Shown here: positions 1 through 12,330 of the stretch, in pieces
Numbering within the stretch: the stretch's first letter is position 1
How the letters are laid out: every line of letters begins with the position of its first letter
Source of the DNA: Epiperipatus broadwayi
Lineage: Eukaryota; Onychophora; Udeonychophora; Euonychophora; Peripatidae
Reading direction: 5' to 3'
Length of the DNA: 64,000 nt
Assembly (NCBI GenBank): GCA_028023455.1
Contig: JAQFVV010013093.1
Coordinates: 1 to 64,000 of the forward strand
Made by a program: the position numbers and the translations under genes
Notes under the pieces: generated by a model
Seen by the model: only the letters and a program-made list of their open reading frames with translations
What the model was told of the DNA's origin: nothing
Database searches by the model: none

Positions 1-340
<340 letters not shown>

Positions 341-552
341 CCATATAAATGTTAGTTGTGAATGAAAAATAATAATAATGACCTTTAAAATGCATGTTGA
401 TTGATGATGAATAAAAAAACAATAGTTTGATGTATGTGTTTATATATATATATATATAAGTGAATATAGGAATTTCAGATTGTATGTGGTGTTTGATTAG
501 GCATTTTTGGAGATATTGAGCTGCAGATGGCTCCATGTGTGAAAATCTTTTA

Positions 553-925
553 TGATGATGATGCACTAGTAGAGATGTCAGAATGACTTATGGTCAACAT
601 TGGTACAATATCAAAATTGACAAACAAGGGCTTTGAATATGCCATCATCAGATTTTCAATGTTATGGATAGCTGAAGATTTGGAGAGGATTGAAATCTGT
701 CCATTAAAGTTTGAAGATTTGCTGTCTTAATATAAACTGAGCACTGATTATATATGTGTGTGATAGATGATAATCTGTACCAACTGATGAGTGCTGATTC
801 AGCACAAAATACGTTTATTGGAGATTATTCATCTTTTTTGCATGTATGTGGTCATTTGTATCAGTTGTATGAAGATGGAGTGCATGACAAAAGTCTGAAT
901 TCAAATCCCCTATTCTTTACAATTA
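553..925 (+). mobile_element. Hammerhead-bearing repeat, family A copy 1
   Basis: This segment aligns along its whole length with 23633-24020 (+) and in part with 7184-7610, 29468-29690 (-), 42437-42695 and 43700-44035. Shared landmarks in order are a TGTCCATTAAA block, ACTGAGCACTGATTATAT, a hammerhead ribozyme fold (766-833) and a 3' portion ending in GTCTGAATTCAAATCCCC. It has no coding capacity; the short open frame at 754-957 simply reads through the repeat. I infer a non-autonomous retroelement of retrozyme or Penelope-terminal-repeat type. Boundaries come from similarity to copy 3, not from a target duplication. Confidence 0.75.
766..833 (+). ncRNA. Type I hammerhead ribozyme motif (family A, G12 mutated)
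   Basis: Core CTGATGA is at 784-790. Stem II GTGCTG/CAGCAC is six perfect pairs with loop ATT. The next core stretch reads AAAA (806-809) where GAAA is required, so this copy should be inactive or weak. A short stem III (ATA-CG-TTT, one mismatch) precedes the predicted cleavage site after A817. Stem I is CCAA/TTGG, an internal loop, TAATCT/AGATTA, then GATGA/TCATC. One outer pair is A-U here where other copies have G-C, a compensatory change supporting an RNA fold. Confidence 0.75.
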
Positions 926-2299
926 ACATTTTTAGTTTAAATTATTTCACCATGTAACTTTGTACACAATTAGTTTTCTTTTATTTTCATTATATTTTGT
1001 AACATTTTGGAATTTGTACTTTTATTTAAAAGAAAAGATAAGCCATTTCCCATAAATAGCAAATTTAATTAAAATTCTTAAACGGCATTATACTTTAATC
1101 ATATTTTCCTTTCTTCTACTTTTATTTTTTTTTAATATTCAGATACAGAATTTTATTTTTCCTTTGGTTTATTTCCTAACAGACTTTTGATCTATTCTAA
1201 ACTCTTTTTATTATTATTATTAAACTGATAGTATTTTTCATTATTATTAATAATAATAGTGATAAAAATAATATATATAGTTCTCTGAATATTCTTATCA
1301 TATCTCATGTAACAGGTATATTTATGTATCCTTCAGAATAAATTGGCATGAACACATCCAGAAAATGATAATACCAAATTAGATTACATTTTGATTAACA
1401 GAAAATATGTATTTCATGATTATAATAGCTTTAACACAAAAAACAATTATTGATAAGATGTAAAATAATGTAAAGCAAAGCTAGAAAAACAAAAACTATT
1501 TAGAAAAGTGTATTAAAGTTGATATTCTTATTAATCTTCAAAAACATTCCAATAAAACAAATAAAAAAAGACTTAGAAGATCCCTCAAAAGTAACAATTG
1601 ACTAGAAGACTTTCACTTGGGACAAGAAAATGTAAACTGAAGGAATTATTCAAATGGAAGTCAGATACTGCGCTATTTCTTAAATATTATAAATTTCTGC
1701 ACACTCTCCTGCCAGTAAGAATTTAAAAAACTTAAGTGAATCACTTAAGTTTAGAACATACATTCTATACACACCAACTCTTACAGACCATGTTTAAATC
1801 ATGGTTTGAATCTATTGTGTGCCTAATGTTATAATCAAATATTCAATTGTACAAATCTATTTAACCCATTGTAGGAGAAAGACAGTGGCTCATTTTTAAC
1901 CACCTATGATTAGACAAATATGGCTTATAAATGTAAACCTATTATTGTAAAGCACTGAAAACTTTGAAATTATTCAAATGAAAGTCAAAGTCAATTTCTG
2001 GATAATAAATATATTTCAGTGATCTATTAAGAAGAATTGAAAGTTTGGAATATTTTAAGATAGTATAAAAAGACAAGGTAATGTACAGTAAACAGAAGAA
2101 ATATGAAAATATTTTAAAATATTGTATAAAAAAAATGAAAATTTGAAATTCTGAAAAATGATAGAAAAAGACTTGAATGATATATATATATATAATTGTG
2201 TATACAAAAAAAAAACTATAGAGAAGAATAAAATTATCGGCTATAAAATAATATCTTGACATTGGAAGAAAATTGTTTCAGCAATACAAAGGTGAAAAA
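926..2299. other. AT-rich DNA, no gene seen
   Basis: Only short AT-rich frames are present, and no splice-like exon or known domain stands out. Two stretches near 1640 and 1965 share a TTATTCAAATG-AAGTCA motif, suggesting an old internal duplication. The right part may be the unrecognisable 5' half of the RTE element that follows. Confidence 0.5.
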
Positions 2300-2493
2300 A
2301 ATTATCAAAAATAACTATTAAATGTCTAGATAAGTCCACAAAAAATTACATAGTAATAATATATAAAAAACAAACATTTGTAATTATAATATCTGAATTA
2401 CCAAACATTTTTAGTTAAAAAATCATCAAGAGAAAATCTCCAGGAAAATGATGGATTTATTATTGCTATATTAAAAAATAAAAATAAAAAAAT

Positions 2494-2651
2494 AAAAATA
2501 AAAATTGTTGTCAAGCATTGTTAACCGAGAAGTTAGCGCAGCTGCCTTGCAAGCAAGCAGTTGGTTGCAGACGGTTGTTGCGGGTTCACCTCCCAGCTGA
2601 TACTATGACATATGGAAAAATAAAAATAAAAAAAAATAAAAATTGTTGGCA
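2494..2651 (+). mobile_element. tRNA-derived SINE (Ala/TGC-like head) with target duplication
   Basis: The head resembles a tRNA: an A-box-like GTTAGCGCAG, an anticodon-like CCTTGCAAG, and a B-box-like GGGTTCACCTCCC. An extra block after the anticodon region makes it imperfect. The tail CTATGACATATGG then A-rich sequence is shared with the SINEs at 24.9, 26.4 and 49.5 kb. A TAAAAATTGTTG-type sequence lies on both sides (about 2494-2512 and 2636-2651), a likely target site duplication. It sits inside the RTE relic, so it inserted later. Confidence 0.7.
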
Positions 2652-3249
2652 GTATATGTAAATAATAAAAATAGATTAAGAGATATAAAAAATTCAGTAG
2701 TGATATGTTTAAAAAGGTGGAAAAAGATATTAGAAAATAGATTTATTGGTCTTATCTCAGTTTTAAACAGGATTTTCATTATTTTTTTTTAAAACAAACT
2801 TTGGACTAAAACCAATTGTTCAACAAGTAGAATTTAAAAGTATTTTTGCTACAGATGATCACAATATAAGCATTGAAAAAAGTTATAGAAAAAACAATGA
2901 GTATGAATTGCCATTATCCTTTAGATTGTACATTTTGAAAAGACATTTGATTATATAAGCACTTTTAGGGTAGTTAAATTTTTAGACTATTAAGATATCC
3001 ACCTGAAATATTGTCATATTCTAAAAAATATTTCTTAACATGCAATAACAGTGATTAAATTATATGGTTATACAAAAAAATATTAGTATTAAAAAAAGTT
3101 ATGATAAGATGACTACATATCTCAAAAAAATTTACAGCAATTTTACAGGAAGTATAAAATGGAAAGATACAAGAATAAAAATACATGGAGAATATTTAAA
3201 TCTTCTCTATTTCACAAATAATATAATTGTTTTTAAACAAGACATTTAT

Positions 3250-3531
3250 TTTATATAGTGCGATGTTTTTATAAACTGTAATAACAATAAGCCAATAAGC
3301 TAATGCACATGCACTTTCTAGTTGTCACTATATAAATGAATACTCCCACTTTTTCAAACACAAGATAAAGTCTTTGGAAAAAGATACGTTTGGGTCAAAA
3401 AGATAGATGGATTCATTCTATCTTTTCCCAAGACTTTATCTTGTGTTTGCAAAAGTGGGAGTATTCATTTATATAGTGACAACTAGAAAGTGCATGTGCA
3501 TTAGCTTATTGGCTTATTGGTATTATAATTG
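3250..3531. mobile_element. Palindromic foldback element F, copy 1
   Basis: Two long arms (about 3278-3388 and 3422-3525) are near-perfect reverse complements; landmarks are CAATAAGCCAATAAGC, TGCACATGCACTTTCTAG and ATACTCCCACTTTT. The preceding TTATATAGTGCGATG is shared with the copy at 47.27 kb, so the element probably starts there. No coding potential. It splits the RTE relic between its FADD region and the next block, so it is a younger insertion. Class is unknown: a foldback MITE or a dimerised retroposon are both possible. Confidence 0.8.
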
Positions 3532-4579
3532 TTTGTGTAACTAATGCTTCAGAACTTCAGAAAGTATTGGAAGAGTTATCAGATAGAAGCAAGTAAGTAG
3601 GGACTAAAGATAAATACTAAAAAAGTCTAAAGTTTTTCTCAGAAGATGGAAATAAAGTTTAATAGTCACAAATTAGAAGAAATTAACATTTTCAAATATC
3701 TTGGTTAGCATATTAATATAGATAGAAAGAGAATGAATAAAATTAGTCATAAAATTAAACTTAGATGAAATATTTTTGAAAAAATAATATAATATTAAAA
3801 GAATATATGCCTATGTGTTTAGAAAAATAATCTTGAATAAATGTATTTTTTCCAATTCTTATATTTGAACTTAATACTTTGGATAAAACTTAAATAGAAA
3901 AGCAATATAAAGACTTCAGGCCACTCAATGAAGTAAGAAAAAGGAGGGATTGAAAGTAAAGCATATGGGCAAAAATGGATCTGTTCTGGACAAAGTGCAA
4001 GAAATAATGGACAGTGGAAATATTAAATTGGATCCTAAAAGATTTAAAATACATAGAAGGATACTATATATGAAAGGAATAATTGAAATAAAATAGTTTG
4101 CTGTAATGATAGAAAGAAATGAGACAATAAATCAATAAAATTGAATTCATCTTGAAGGGAGTTTTATCTTGCAATGAATTGATAATGGCTAAAGTTAATA
4201 ATAATAAAACATATTTTGTAAGTATCAACATTTATATATAGTGTGTTGGACAGATTATTTACAATTGTCAGAAAAAAAATATTTTCAGCTAATATTCCAT
4301 AGTCATTGAAAATTAGAAAACTCCTTGAATGACTTTTTTTTATCTGAATGATGACAATTATGATTCTACTGAAACATTAACATTGATGTTAAAAACAAAA
4401 AAGTACACACATAGACAGAAAAATAAGAAATGAAAATCTTTCATATATATATATATAAGAAAATGGGAGAAAAAGAGATATGTAAATAGAAGCTAGATAT
4501 ATAAAAAGGCAAACAGATAGGTAGGTAAAAGTTATAAAATATATAGATAAATGGGTGATGTATTAATAGAGGCATAGAT

Positions 4580-4738
<159 letters not shown>

Positions 4739-5504
4739 CAATTTATTGTTTAAAATATACAGTATTTCAATAAAATGAAATCTTACAACATATAACGTAA
4801 AAATAAACAATGAGCTTAAGGTCAGTAAAACTATCCCATCTCCTCATCCAGGCTGAAGTCCGCACTACATTATAACTGTTTTATTATTTTGTACAGTCAA
4901 ACATATAAGTTATTTATCTAACTAGTCTACATTAACGTAATATTTTCATACTTTCATTAACAATAGCTGAAGATTTAATTATCAATTAATATTTGAACTA
5001 TTAACTAGTTTAGATAAGATCAAATAGACTTAGAAATTAAATTCGATATAGATTTGAACTTTATGCTATGGACATATGCTAATCGCTTTGCTATGAAACT
5101 ATTTTACAAAATACAGATGTTTCATATACATACACACACACATACATACAGGGAATTTTTTGCATGAGGGATTTGACAAAATGTAACTTTAGAATATTTA
5201 TTCTAATGACAAGATACACTTATCCTTAACTTTGCATGCTCGCCATGCTGAGTAAGTTGATATTTTTTTTTACTCTCTACAATAAAATCCTAGGTTAACT
5301 ATTTTTTTTTTTATAAAGTGTGACTTGAATTTACAATTTTGAATTTCTAATCAAATTTGTGTATATTAAAGATTTTTAGATGCGTTATTTAACATTTTCA
5401 GTGATTATATTACATGACAAAGAGATTAACACTCATAAACTTTCTTACTGCAGGTTAAAGCATTTCTTAAATTGCGTTTCCACAGTAATTTACAATTTTA
5501 GACT

Positions 5505-5700
5505 TTCTCCATATATCTATACATCTATCTATCTATTTATTCATTCATATATCTGTGCGTCAATCTGTCTCTTTATATAGATTATCTATCCAGCTTTCAT
5601 CCATCCATGTTTCTATCTGCTCTCTATTTATCAATCTATCATCCATATATTTACACATCCATTCATCTATCCATTCATTTTTTAACTATTTTCTGTCTGT
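5505..5700. repeat. Degenerate CTAT/CATC microsatellite
   Basis: Interrupted CTAT, CATC and CATT units. The sequence is roughly the complement of the 4.58-kb GATA array, so the two could pair as an inverted repeat about 0.8 kb apart. Short open frames here are artefacts. Confidence 0.85.
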
Positions 5701-5813
5701 TTACTTACCAAACCACCTATCTTTCTTTCCCTAGGGCTTTTTTTATATATATAGCAAAACATCTCCAGCAACCTTTTAAGAAAAACAACGAAATAGTAGA
5801 CAATATTTGCTAA

Positions 5814-7183
5814 GCTAATTAAATGCCCAAGATAAGGGTTTACTGTTTTATTTTATTTTTGATTTGTTTTATCCTCCAACGAAGAAATTAATACTTTTTG
5901 GGGATTGAGTCATATTCTTATATATATAGATTTCATGGGAGGAGAAAATATTTTTCAGTTATAAAAAATTATTTCAAGTAAATTCTAAAGAGATGAAATT
6001 TCAAAGAAAAGAACTGAGAATAAAATACATGGAAACTTGCAATTAGTTAGATGTAGAAATTAAAAATTTCAATAGTGCAAGTTGACAAACAAAAAGTCAA
6101 AAGAAGCAGCTTGCGTTATATTTTTAACCCAAGAATGGCTTGTGCAAAAATAAAGAGTGAAAAGTTTTTTTCTTTGCCTTTTTTTTAAGAATGCCCTTTT
6201 TTTTAAGAATTAGAATAATCATAGCAGTTTATTAATGGCTATTCTTGATAACAAGTATAAATATATGTGTGTGCGCGCACAAAGCTGGGAATATAAATGA
6301 CATTTTAATTTAAAACCATTCTTGTAGTCAAAAAATATAAACAAGTATGTTAAAACATTAAAAGTTTGACTAATTTCTATGGAATGTGAAGTTGTGAATG
6401 ATATTACGAACAAAAGCAGGATGGGAAAGGTGAAAAGTATCACTTTATATGGATCAAACGCTACCTATGTCTGCTTAACATACCTCTTAATAGTATGGAT
6501 TGAGAAAACTGACATTTATTCCATTAATTCATATTATTTTTTTAATTTTACTTTTCTTTTTAAGAATCATTAGATTCCAATTTTAAATAATAAGATCGCT
6601 ATCTGAGTTGGTTAAACACACACATCTTAAAAATTTTAAGCTTACTTGCGAAATTCTCAATTATGTGAAACTATTTTTAATCCTCATTGAGATTTCAATT
6701 TTAGGTTTTTGACATAAAAATTAACTATCATATTTAGTGTTTCTTCACAATATATGAAATAGATGTCAATTAAAATTTTTGATATTATTATGTCGTCAGA
6801 CAAAGTCAAAACAAAAGGAAAATAAAACATCTGTTATTTGATGAGAAGTATTAAGAATGAAATGATTACACTTGCAAATATAACAAAACTGCTATAGGAA
6901 AGAGTGAAACACTTGCAAATATAACAAAAAAAGCCCAAAAATTTTAAAAAAAATGAAATACCGATATTTAAATAAATATGGGAGTTTAAAAATAAAACTG
7001 ATCTCAAAAGTTAAAAAAAAAGAAAGAAATATGTGCTACTGATTCCAAATCAATAGATAAGACAAATGAAGAAAATATTTAATATTTATTAATTTTTTAT
7101 CCTTACGTTATAAAAGTATATCAAATGTTATATAATATAATCTGTATTAAAATTAAAATGTAAAGATTTATTTTAGTATAGGG
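5814..7183. other. AT-rich DNA, no gene seen
   Basis: No domain, RNA gene or clear repeat end was recognised. A short duplicated stretch (ACACTTGCAAATATAACAAAA) occurs twice within about 40 bases near 6870-6930. The open frames at 6219-6443 and 6379-6573 overlap on opposite strands and show no coding character. Confidence 0.5.
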
Positions 7184-7244
7184 GGCTTGAACACAGACTT
7201 TCAAGCTTTCTCTAGCTATCCACTCTCCCATACAACCTATACAC

Positions 7245-7303
7245 ATGACTAATCTCCAATATATCTATTTCATGCTTAACAAGCACTCATCGGTTGGTCC
7301 AGG
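7245..7303 (-). ncRNA. Hammerhead motif, family A inverted unit
   Basis: Read on the minus strand, the core is CCGATGA (7287-7293; consensus CTGATGA, one change), stem II GTGCT/AGCAT, then an intact GAAA (7268-7271). A perfect short stem III (ATA-GA-TAT) leads to the cleavage position A, and stem I starts CCAA/TTGG. It is the family A unit that keeps G12 together with a fully paired stem III. The T4-to-C core change should reduce or abolish activity. Confidence 0.65.
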
Positions 7304-7340
7304 TCTTAAACTGAGCACTGATTATATTTGTGTGTGTAAG

Positions 7341-7498
7341 AGATGATGATCTGGATTAACTGATGAGTGCTGGTTAAGCATAAAATATGTATACTATCTT
7401 ACTATAAACTGAGCACTGGTTATATATATGTAAGTGAGAGATGACAATCTAGGTCAATTGATGAATGTCGGTTAAGCATAATGCGATTATTGGAGATC
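7341..7498 (+). ncRNA. Two forward hammerhead motifs, family A
   Basis: The first has an intact CTGATGA at 7360-7366, stem II GTGCT/AGCAT and stem III ATA-TG-TAT. GAAA is AAAA, and the 3' strand of stem I (TTGG...) is missing because the unit is cut and followed by the next one. The second has TTGATGA at 7458-7464, a damaged stem II, and keeps the TTGGAGATCAT strand of stem I. Both look inactive. Confidence 0.6.
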
Positions 7499-7610
7499 AT
7501 TTATCATTTTCAAATGGCTGTGGTCATGTGTATTGGTTATATGAGATAAAGTGGATGGTTGGAGGGAGCTTGAGAGTTTGTGTTCAAATCCTCTGTATTA
7601 CATCTAAACT

Positions 7611-8668
7611 CCAAGTATATTAATTATTTTTTGTATTTAAATATTTATTTTAACTAAATATTTTAAATGTAAACATAATAGATGGAATTAATTTTTTTTG
7701 CTAGTATTCCAATCATCAGCAAAATATTATATTAGACATTAAAATTTACTTAATAAGTGTATCTTGCTTTATTCTCAGTAATGTGTTGTCTTAATCCAAA
7801 CTTATCTCTGTGCAGAAAATTTAAAACCCAATACATATTTCGTTAAAATAACAAGATTATTTGAAAGATTACTATACTAAAAAAAACTATCTTTAAATCA
7901 ATATCAATTTTTTTATTTGATTTTTGAATTATAACTACTGAAAATACATAACTACATTTTGTAAATAGTTTATTAAAGTTTTTAATATTGTTTTAAATTT
8001 TAAGTATTAATATAAATTAAGAATGTAGTACTTAAAATGATAAATTTTCACTGATGATGATCAAGCATTTTTATTTTTTAGTGTGGCCCTCTTAATTAAT
8101 TATTGAGCCTGAGATTAGATAAAGAACTTAACACACTTTTTATAATAACTTCAACAAATTATGTTTACATTAAATGTTGGAAACAAAAAGAAATTGATGA
8201 AACAAAACTTAATAAAAATTTGATTAAATTATATTAACAACTGTTAAAAACGTAATTCCGAATATATGTAACGCTAGAAATTATTCCTTTGAAATGATTA
8301 TTTCTGTACATAGTTGGTCTACTTTCTAGCTGCAACATTCTATAATTCTAATTTTCTATATAACAATGTAGGGCATAGTAAGGAACAATTGTTCTCTTAT
8401 TTTATAAATTATTCAAAACTGAACTAGAGAGCAAATCAATTATTTATAGCAACAATAATTTCAAGAAAGTAATCTAAAACGTTACACAAATATATAAGAA
8501 TAATTTCTGATGCAATAATCTTAAAAATGTACTACTACAAAAAGTCTTTCTGGAAGTTATTTTAGCAGAGTTGTATTTGATAGACATTTGTTTTGGTTTT
8601 ACGGTTGTTAAAATTAATAGAATTTATACCTCCATATTATCAGAATTTGTGAACTAACATATAATAAC
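7611..8668. other. AT-rich DNA, no gene seen
   Basis: No domain, RNA gene or repeat boundary recognised; mainly A/T runs. Confidence 0.5.
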
Positions 8669-8853
8669 AACATTCCATTCTTCTTACACTTTAAAGCAAG
8701 ATATATTTATAAATTTTACAGTTTCAACTGTTTCTAGAAGTCTTCACAGATCTTATTAGATAATAAGATCTGACAAAGATTGCTAGGAGCAGAGTTAAAA
8801 CTGTAAAATTAATAAACATATTTTGCTTTAAAGTATAAGAAGAGTGAAATGTT
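8669..8853 (+). mobile_element. Foldback element with decayed hammerhead-like core (family D copy 1)
   Basis: Arms (TTCTTACACTTTAAAGCA... and ...TGCTTTAAAGTATAAGAA) pair along roughly 90 nt each. The central part aligns with the element at 34938-35118: ATAAGATCTGACAAAGATTGC and AGTTAAAACTGTAA against CTGATGAAGACTGC and AGTTGAAACTGTAA. The hammerhead core is mutated here (CTGACAA for CTGATGA, AAAAC for GAAAC). The centre also holds a short perfect palindrome, CAGATCTTATTAG / ATAATAAGATCTG. Non-coding. Confidence 0.7.
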
Positions 8854-9885
8854 CTTATACTTTATATAAAAAAAGCAAAAATAAAGAAAGAAAGAGGAAG
8901 AAAAAGTATTGAAGATTATATTACAATTTGTGAACTAAATAGATGTTTTCTAGGAACATCACTAATATAACATTTTACACTGAAAATATCTATGATTAGT
9001 CTGCTTTCTATATAAAATCTTATAGATCAGAATAAAAATAAATAATTTTTATCTTCTTAGTGCATTGATAATAAAGACTACTACTTGTATATTTATAAAA
9101 ATAGGACTGAGTTGTAAAAGAATTTATATACTTTTGAAGATTATACATAAATATTAATATGTGTGCTACATATTTGATAGACATCATTTGTTTATAAAGT
9201 TGGTAAAGTTAATAAAAATGTGCAATAATTATAATTTATTTTCACCACTTGCTATAATTTTTAATAATTTATAAAATTATATTAACAGTCAAAAAGGCAT
9301 CAGATTAGCATGTTTTTTAAGTACATGTGATATGGGATATCAGTATGAACTGAGAATAGCTTGAAATTTTTTCAAAGGGCTTCATGGCATTTATCCACTT
9401 ACAATGCAACAATTAGAGATTTGAATACAAGTTGAATAAACTTAAAAAAATTTTAAATTCCAAATAGAATTATAATTTTAGGAAGGAGGTGTGGAAGGCT
9501 ATTATCCTGTATCTATCTAATATTAGTTAATATTAGTAATTAAAAGTTAAAAATCCTAGGTTAAAGTGGTATGGTCAAATGGATATTGATATATTGTTTT
9601 TAAAAACATGTAATGCAAGTGGAATATGATATTTTATTGTTACCTTGTGAAAAAGATATCACACTTTTATGAAGCACTAAGATTATTATGGTTTTTTATT
9701 TAATAGAAAACATAACTACAATATCATAAAAGTAAAAATAACAAAATATTGCAATATCTTTTAAGCAAGTCTTCTAGAGATAAGACTTTTTAAAATTAAA
9801 GTATAAAGTTAGTGTAACTTCATTATTTAGTATCTTGGAACTACTACAAATTTTTACTAAACTTTTATCTTGTATATCACTTAAT
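8854..9885. other. AT-rich DNA, no gene seen
   Basis: No recognisable feature other than A/T runs. A slightly purine-rich stretch lies near 8880-8910. Confidence 0.5.
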
Positions 9886-10428
9886 AAGTCATCATCATCA
9901 TTGTCAACCATTATCAATCCACTGCAGGATGAAGGTCTCTCCAAGTTCAATCCATCTTCTCTGATCTCTAACCTCTCTTCTCCACATCATTCCTGCACAT
10001 TTTTTATCTCATTCATCATTCTCACACATGGTCTCTTTCTGGGTCTTTTACAATCCCTTAGAATTCAGTTTAATATTTCAATTATCCATCTATTATCATC
10101 TCTTTTAGAAATATGTTCATCCCAACTCCACTTCAGTCTATTAATTCTTTCAATGATGTCAATAACACCCATTCATTCTCTTACCCATATATTGTGTTTT
10201 CAATCTCTTCTTGTTACTCCTAATATGCATTCCTCCATACTTCTTTGAATGGTCTGTCATCTCTGTATTATTCTTCTATTAAGTGTCCAAGTCTCAGATC
10301 CATAAGTACGAACTGGTAATTTACATTTTTTAAAAACATTTCTTTTCAAACACATAGGTATATTTACTTTTAGTATTAAGTTATTTGCACCAAAATCACT
10401 CCAAAACAAGTTTAATTCTATGATTAAT

Positions 10429-10653
10429 TTAATCCATTATGTTACCATATGTAGTAATAATATGACCAAGATATTTGTAGCTGTTAACTTCTTCTAACTC
10501 ATCATAATCAATCTTTATTTTAATCTTTTGGGAAAATCCATTAAACATTACTTTAGTCTTCTTAACATTTACCTTTAGTTTTACTTTCTTAATTTCATCT
10601 GATAACTCTTGCAACATCTCTTGAAACTCTAAATAATTATTTTGCAAAAACAA
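10429..10653 (-). pseudogene. RTE reverse transcriptase C-terminal fragment
   Basis: A 74-residue stretch immediately after the FADD active-site motif. It contains the thumb-side block KVNVKKTKVMFNG and NSYKYLGHIITT, diagnostic of non-LTR retrotransposon RTs. A stop separates it from the upstream FADDVVVFAK. Further C-terminal relics continue to about 9990 in other frames. Confidence 0.85.
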
Positions 10654-11324
10654 CTACATCATCTGCAAAATCTAAATGACTTAATTAATCCCCATTTACT
10701 TTTATTCCTTTATCTTCCCATTTTAATCCACAATATACTTCTTTCAGCATTGATGTAAAAAGTTTTGGAAATATGGAATTACACTGTCTTATGCCCTTCT
10801 CAAAACCTTCCTAATATCATTATCTAATTGTTGCTGTTGCATTTTTATAAATATTCTTTAGAATATGATAATATCCTGGGTTTATACCTTCATGATCCAA
10901 TGATTTAATCATTGAAGAAATGCTTATAAAATCAAATGCCTTTTCATAATCTACAAATCCAAAGCTAATGGAAACTCATGTTCATTGGTCATTTCTATAA
11001 TTTCTCTCATTACTTGGATATGATATACTGTACTAAAACAACTTTAAAATCCAGCTTGTTTTCTTGGTTGGTGGAAATCCAATATTCTCTGTTGATGAGT
11101 TGTAATTATCTTGGTAAAAAAATTGTATAAAACTGATAAAAGGCTGATAGGTCTGTAATTTCTAATATCTTCTTTATCACCTTTTTTAAATATTAAATAT
11201 TAATACTGCATTCTTCCAATCATCTCATACATCTTTATTATTTAGACATTTGGCATATAACTTTGCCAAAACTTTTTCTATTTCTTCACCTACTTCTTTT
11301 AATATATTGATTATAATTCCATCA

Positions 11325-11678
11325 TTACCTGGAGTTTTTCCTTTCTTCATTTAAAATTCTGGGCAATTTAAAAGATATGATAGATGTAGGAGGTACTTGT
11401 TTATTACTATATAATTCTTGATAGAACTCTTCTACCCATTTCATGATGTCATCTCTCTTTTTCATAATATTTCCATATTTTTTTCTTACTACAGATATAA
11501 GTTTTTTACTAATACCAAAATGTGGCATTACACTCTTGAGATTTTTATTCTCTTCTACAACTTTCCTTGCTAGTTCACAATTACACTTTCTTATATCATT
11601 ATCAACTCTTTTTTGCACCATTTTACAAAATTCGAGATATTCAATCCTTTTTAATGCAGCATTTTTATAAATCTTCAT
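11325..11678 (-). pseudogene. RTE linker region between endonuclease and RT
   Basis: A 117-residue open stretch, lysine- and glutamate-rich, ending in a WVEEFYQELYSN motif that in RTE proteins lies just before the reverse transcriptase fingers. It is contiguous with the endonuclease and RT relics on the same strand. The opposite-strand frames at 11443-11670 and 11567-11815 are shadows of it. Confidence 0.75.
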
Positions 11679-12330
11679 ATTCCTTCTTTTTTAATAAATT
11701 TTATAGTCTCAGTAGAAATTTTATTGGTCAATTGCTACTTTTTTTTACCAATCATCTTTGTTGCAATTTTTACAAGGGTATTAGTTATTTTCTTACTAAT
11801 TTCATTCAAATCTGAATCATATTAAAAATCTACTAATACTTGAAACCAATATGCAAGTTCTAATTTTTCTGAAGATTAAGACTATCAACTGTAAATATTG
11901 TTTTCCTTAATAATTTTTGTCTTTCTAGTTTTGCATTAACATGTATCTTACATCTTACTAGTCGATGATCACTTCCTGTGTTGAATTTATTAAGAACATT
12001 ACAATCTTAAAATGTATATTTTCTGTTAGTCGAAATATAAACCAATTCTGCTGTACCTTCATTTGGATGTTTCCATATTCATTTTCTTTTAACATTTTTC
12101 TCAAAAAAAAAAAAAAGAATTCATAATATAAAGTTGTTTTTTTCTGCAAACTCAACAAGTCTATGTTCTCTCTCATTTCTATTATCATAACCAAATTTAC
12201 CTACACCACTCTCATCTTTCATTTGTTTATCAATTCTAGAATTAAAATCTCCCATAACAATTTTAAAATATTTTTTAGTCTGATAAAAACCTTTTTTACA
12301 TCCATATAAAAATCTTCTATTAATTCATTA

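Larger units (their letters stand above)
2300..4208 (+). mobile_element. Degenerate RTE-type LINE, interrupted by two insertions
   Basis: Broken frames on the plus strand recapitulate the RTE reverse transcriptase in order. Near 2405-2460 is a relic of the KSPGxDGFII block. Near 2690-2770 is a relic of NYRPISLLSVLY. Near 2800-2960 are relics of QAGF and of the DYxKAFD region. At 3064-3258 comes the QGDTISPKLF to GEYLNxLxFADD region, with FADD decayed to FTNN. After an insertion the frame resumes at about 3548 with ELQKVLEELSDRSK, then NIFKYLG. The 3' end (about 4150-4208) matches the 3' end of the RTE at 9.9 kb (GAATTGATAATGG) and finishes in a TAA-rich tail. Stops and frameshifts make it a dead copy; endonuclease not found. 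Confidence 0.7.
7184..7610 (+). mobile_element. Family A copy 2: inverted plus tandem partial units
   Basis: The left part (7184-7303) is the reverse complement of the family A 3' half. It is followed head to head by a forward unit (from 7308) and a second forward unit about 98 bp later, which continues to the 3' end near 7600. The outer ends are complementary (GAACACAGACTTTCAAGCT against AGCTTGAGAGTTTGTGTTC). Inverted and partial tandem arrangements are typical of Penelope-like insertions, but also of foldback DNA elements. Confidence 0.75.

Noticed and set aside
860-915. tRNA-like reading of the family A 3' end (A-box-like TGTATCAGTTG, B-box-like GTTCAAATCC in other copies)
   Set aside because: The boxes are weak and lie downstream of the ribozyme; the hammerhead fold explains the conserved part better than a tRNA origin.
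9835-10248. 137-codon plus-strand frame, the longest in the window
   Set aside because: It is the antisense shadow of the RTE C-terminal region and 3' end; the minus strand carries the recognisable RT motifs.
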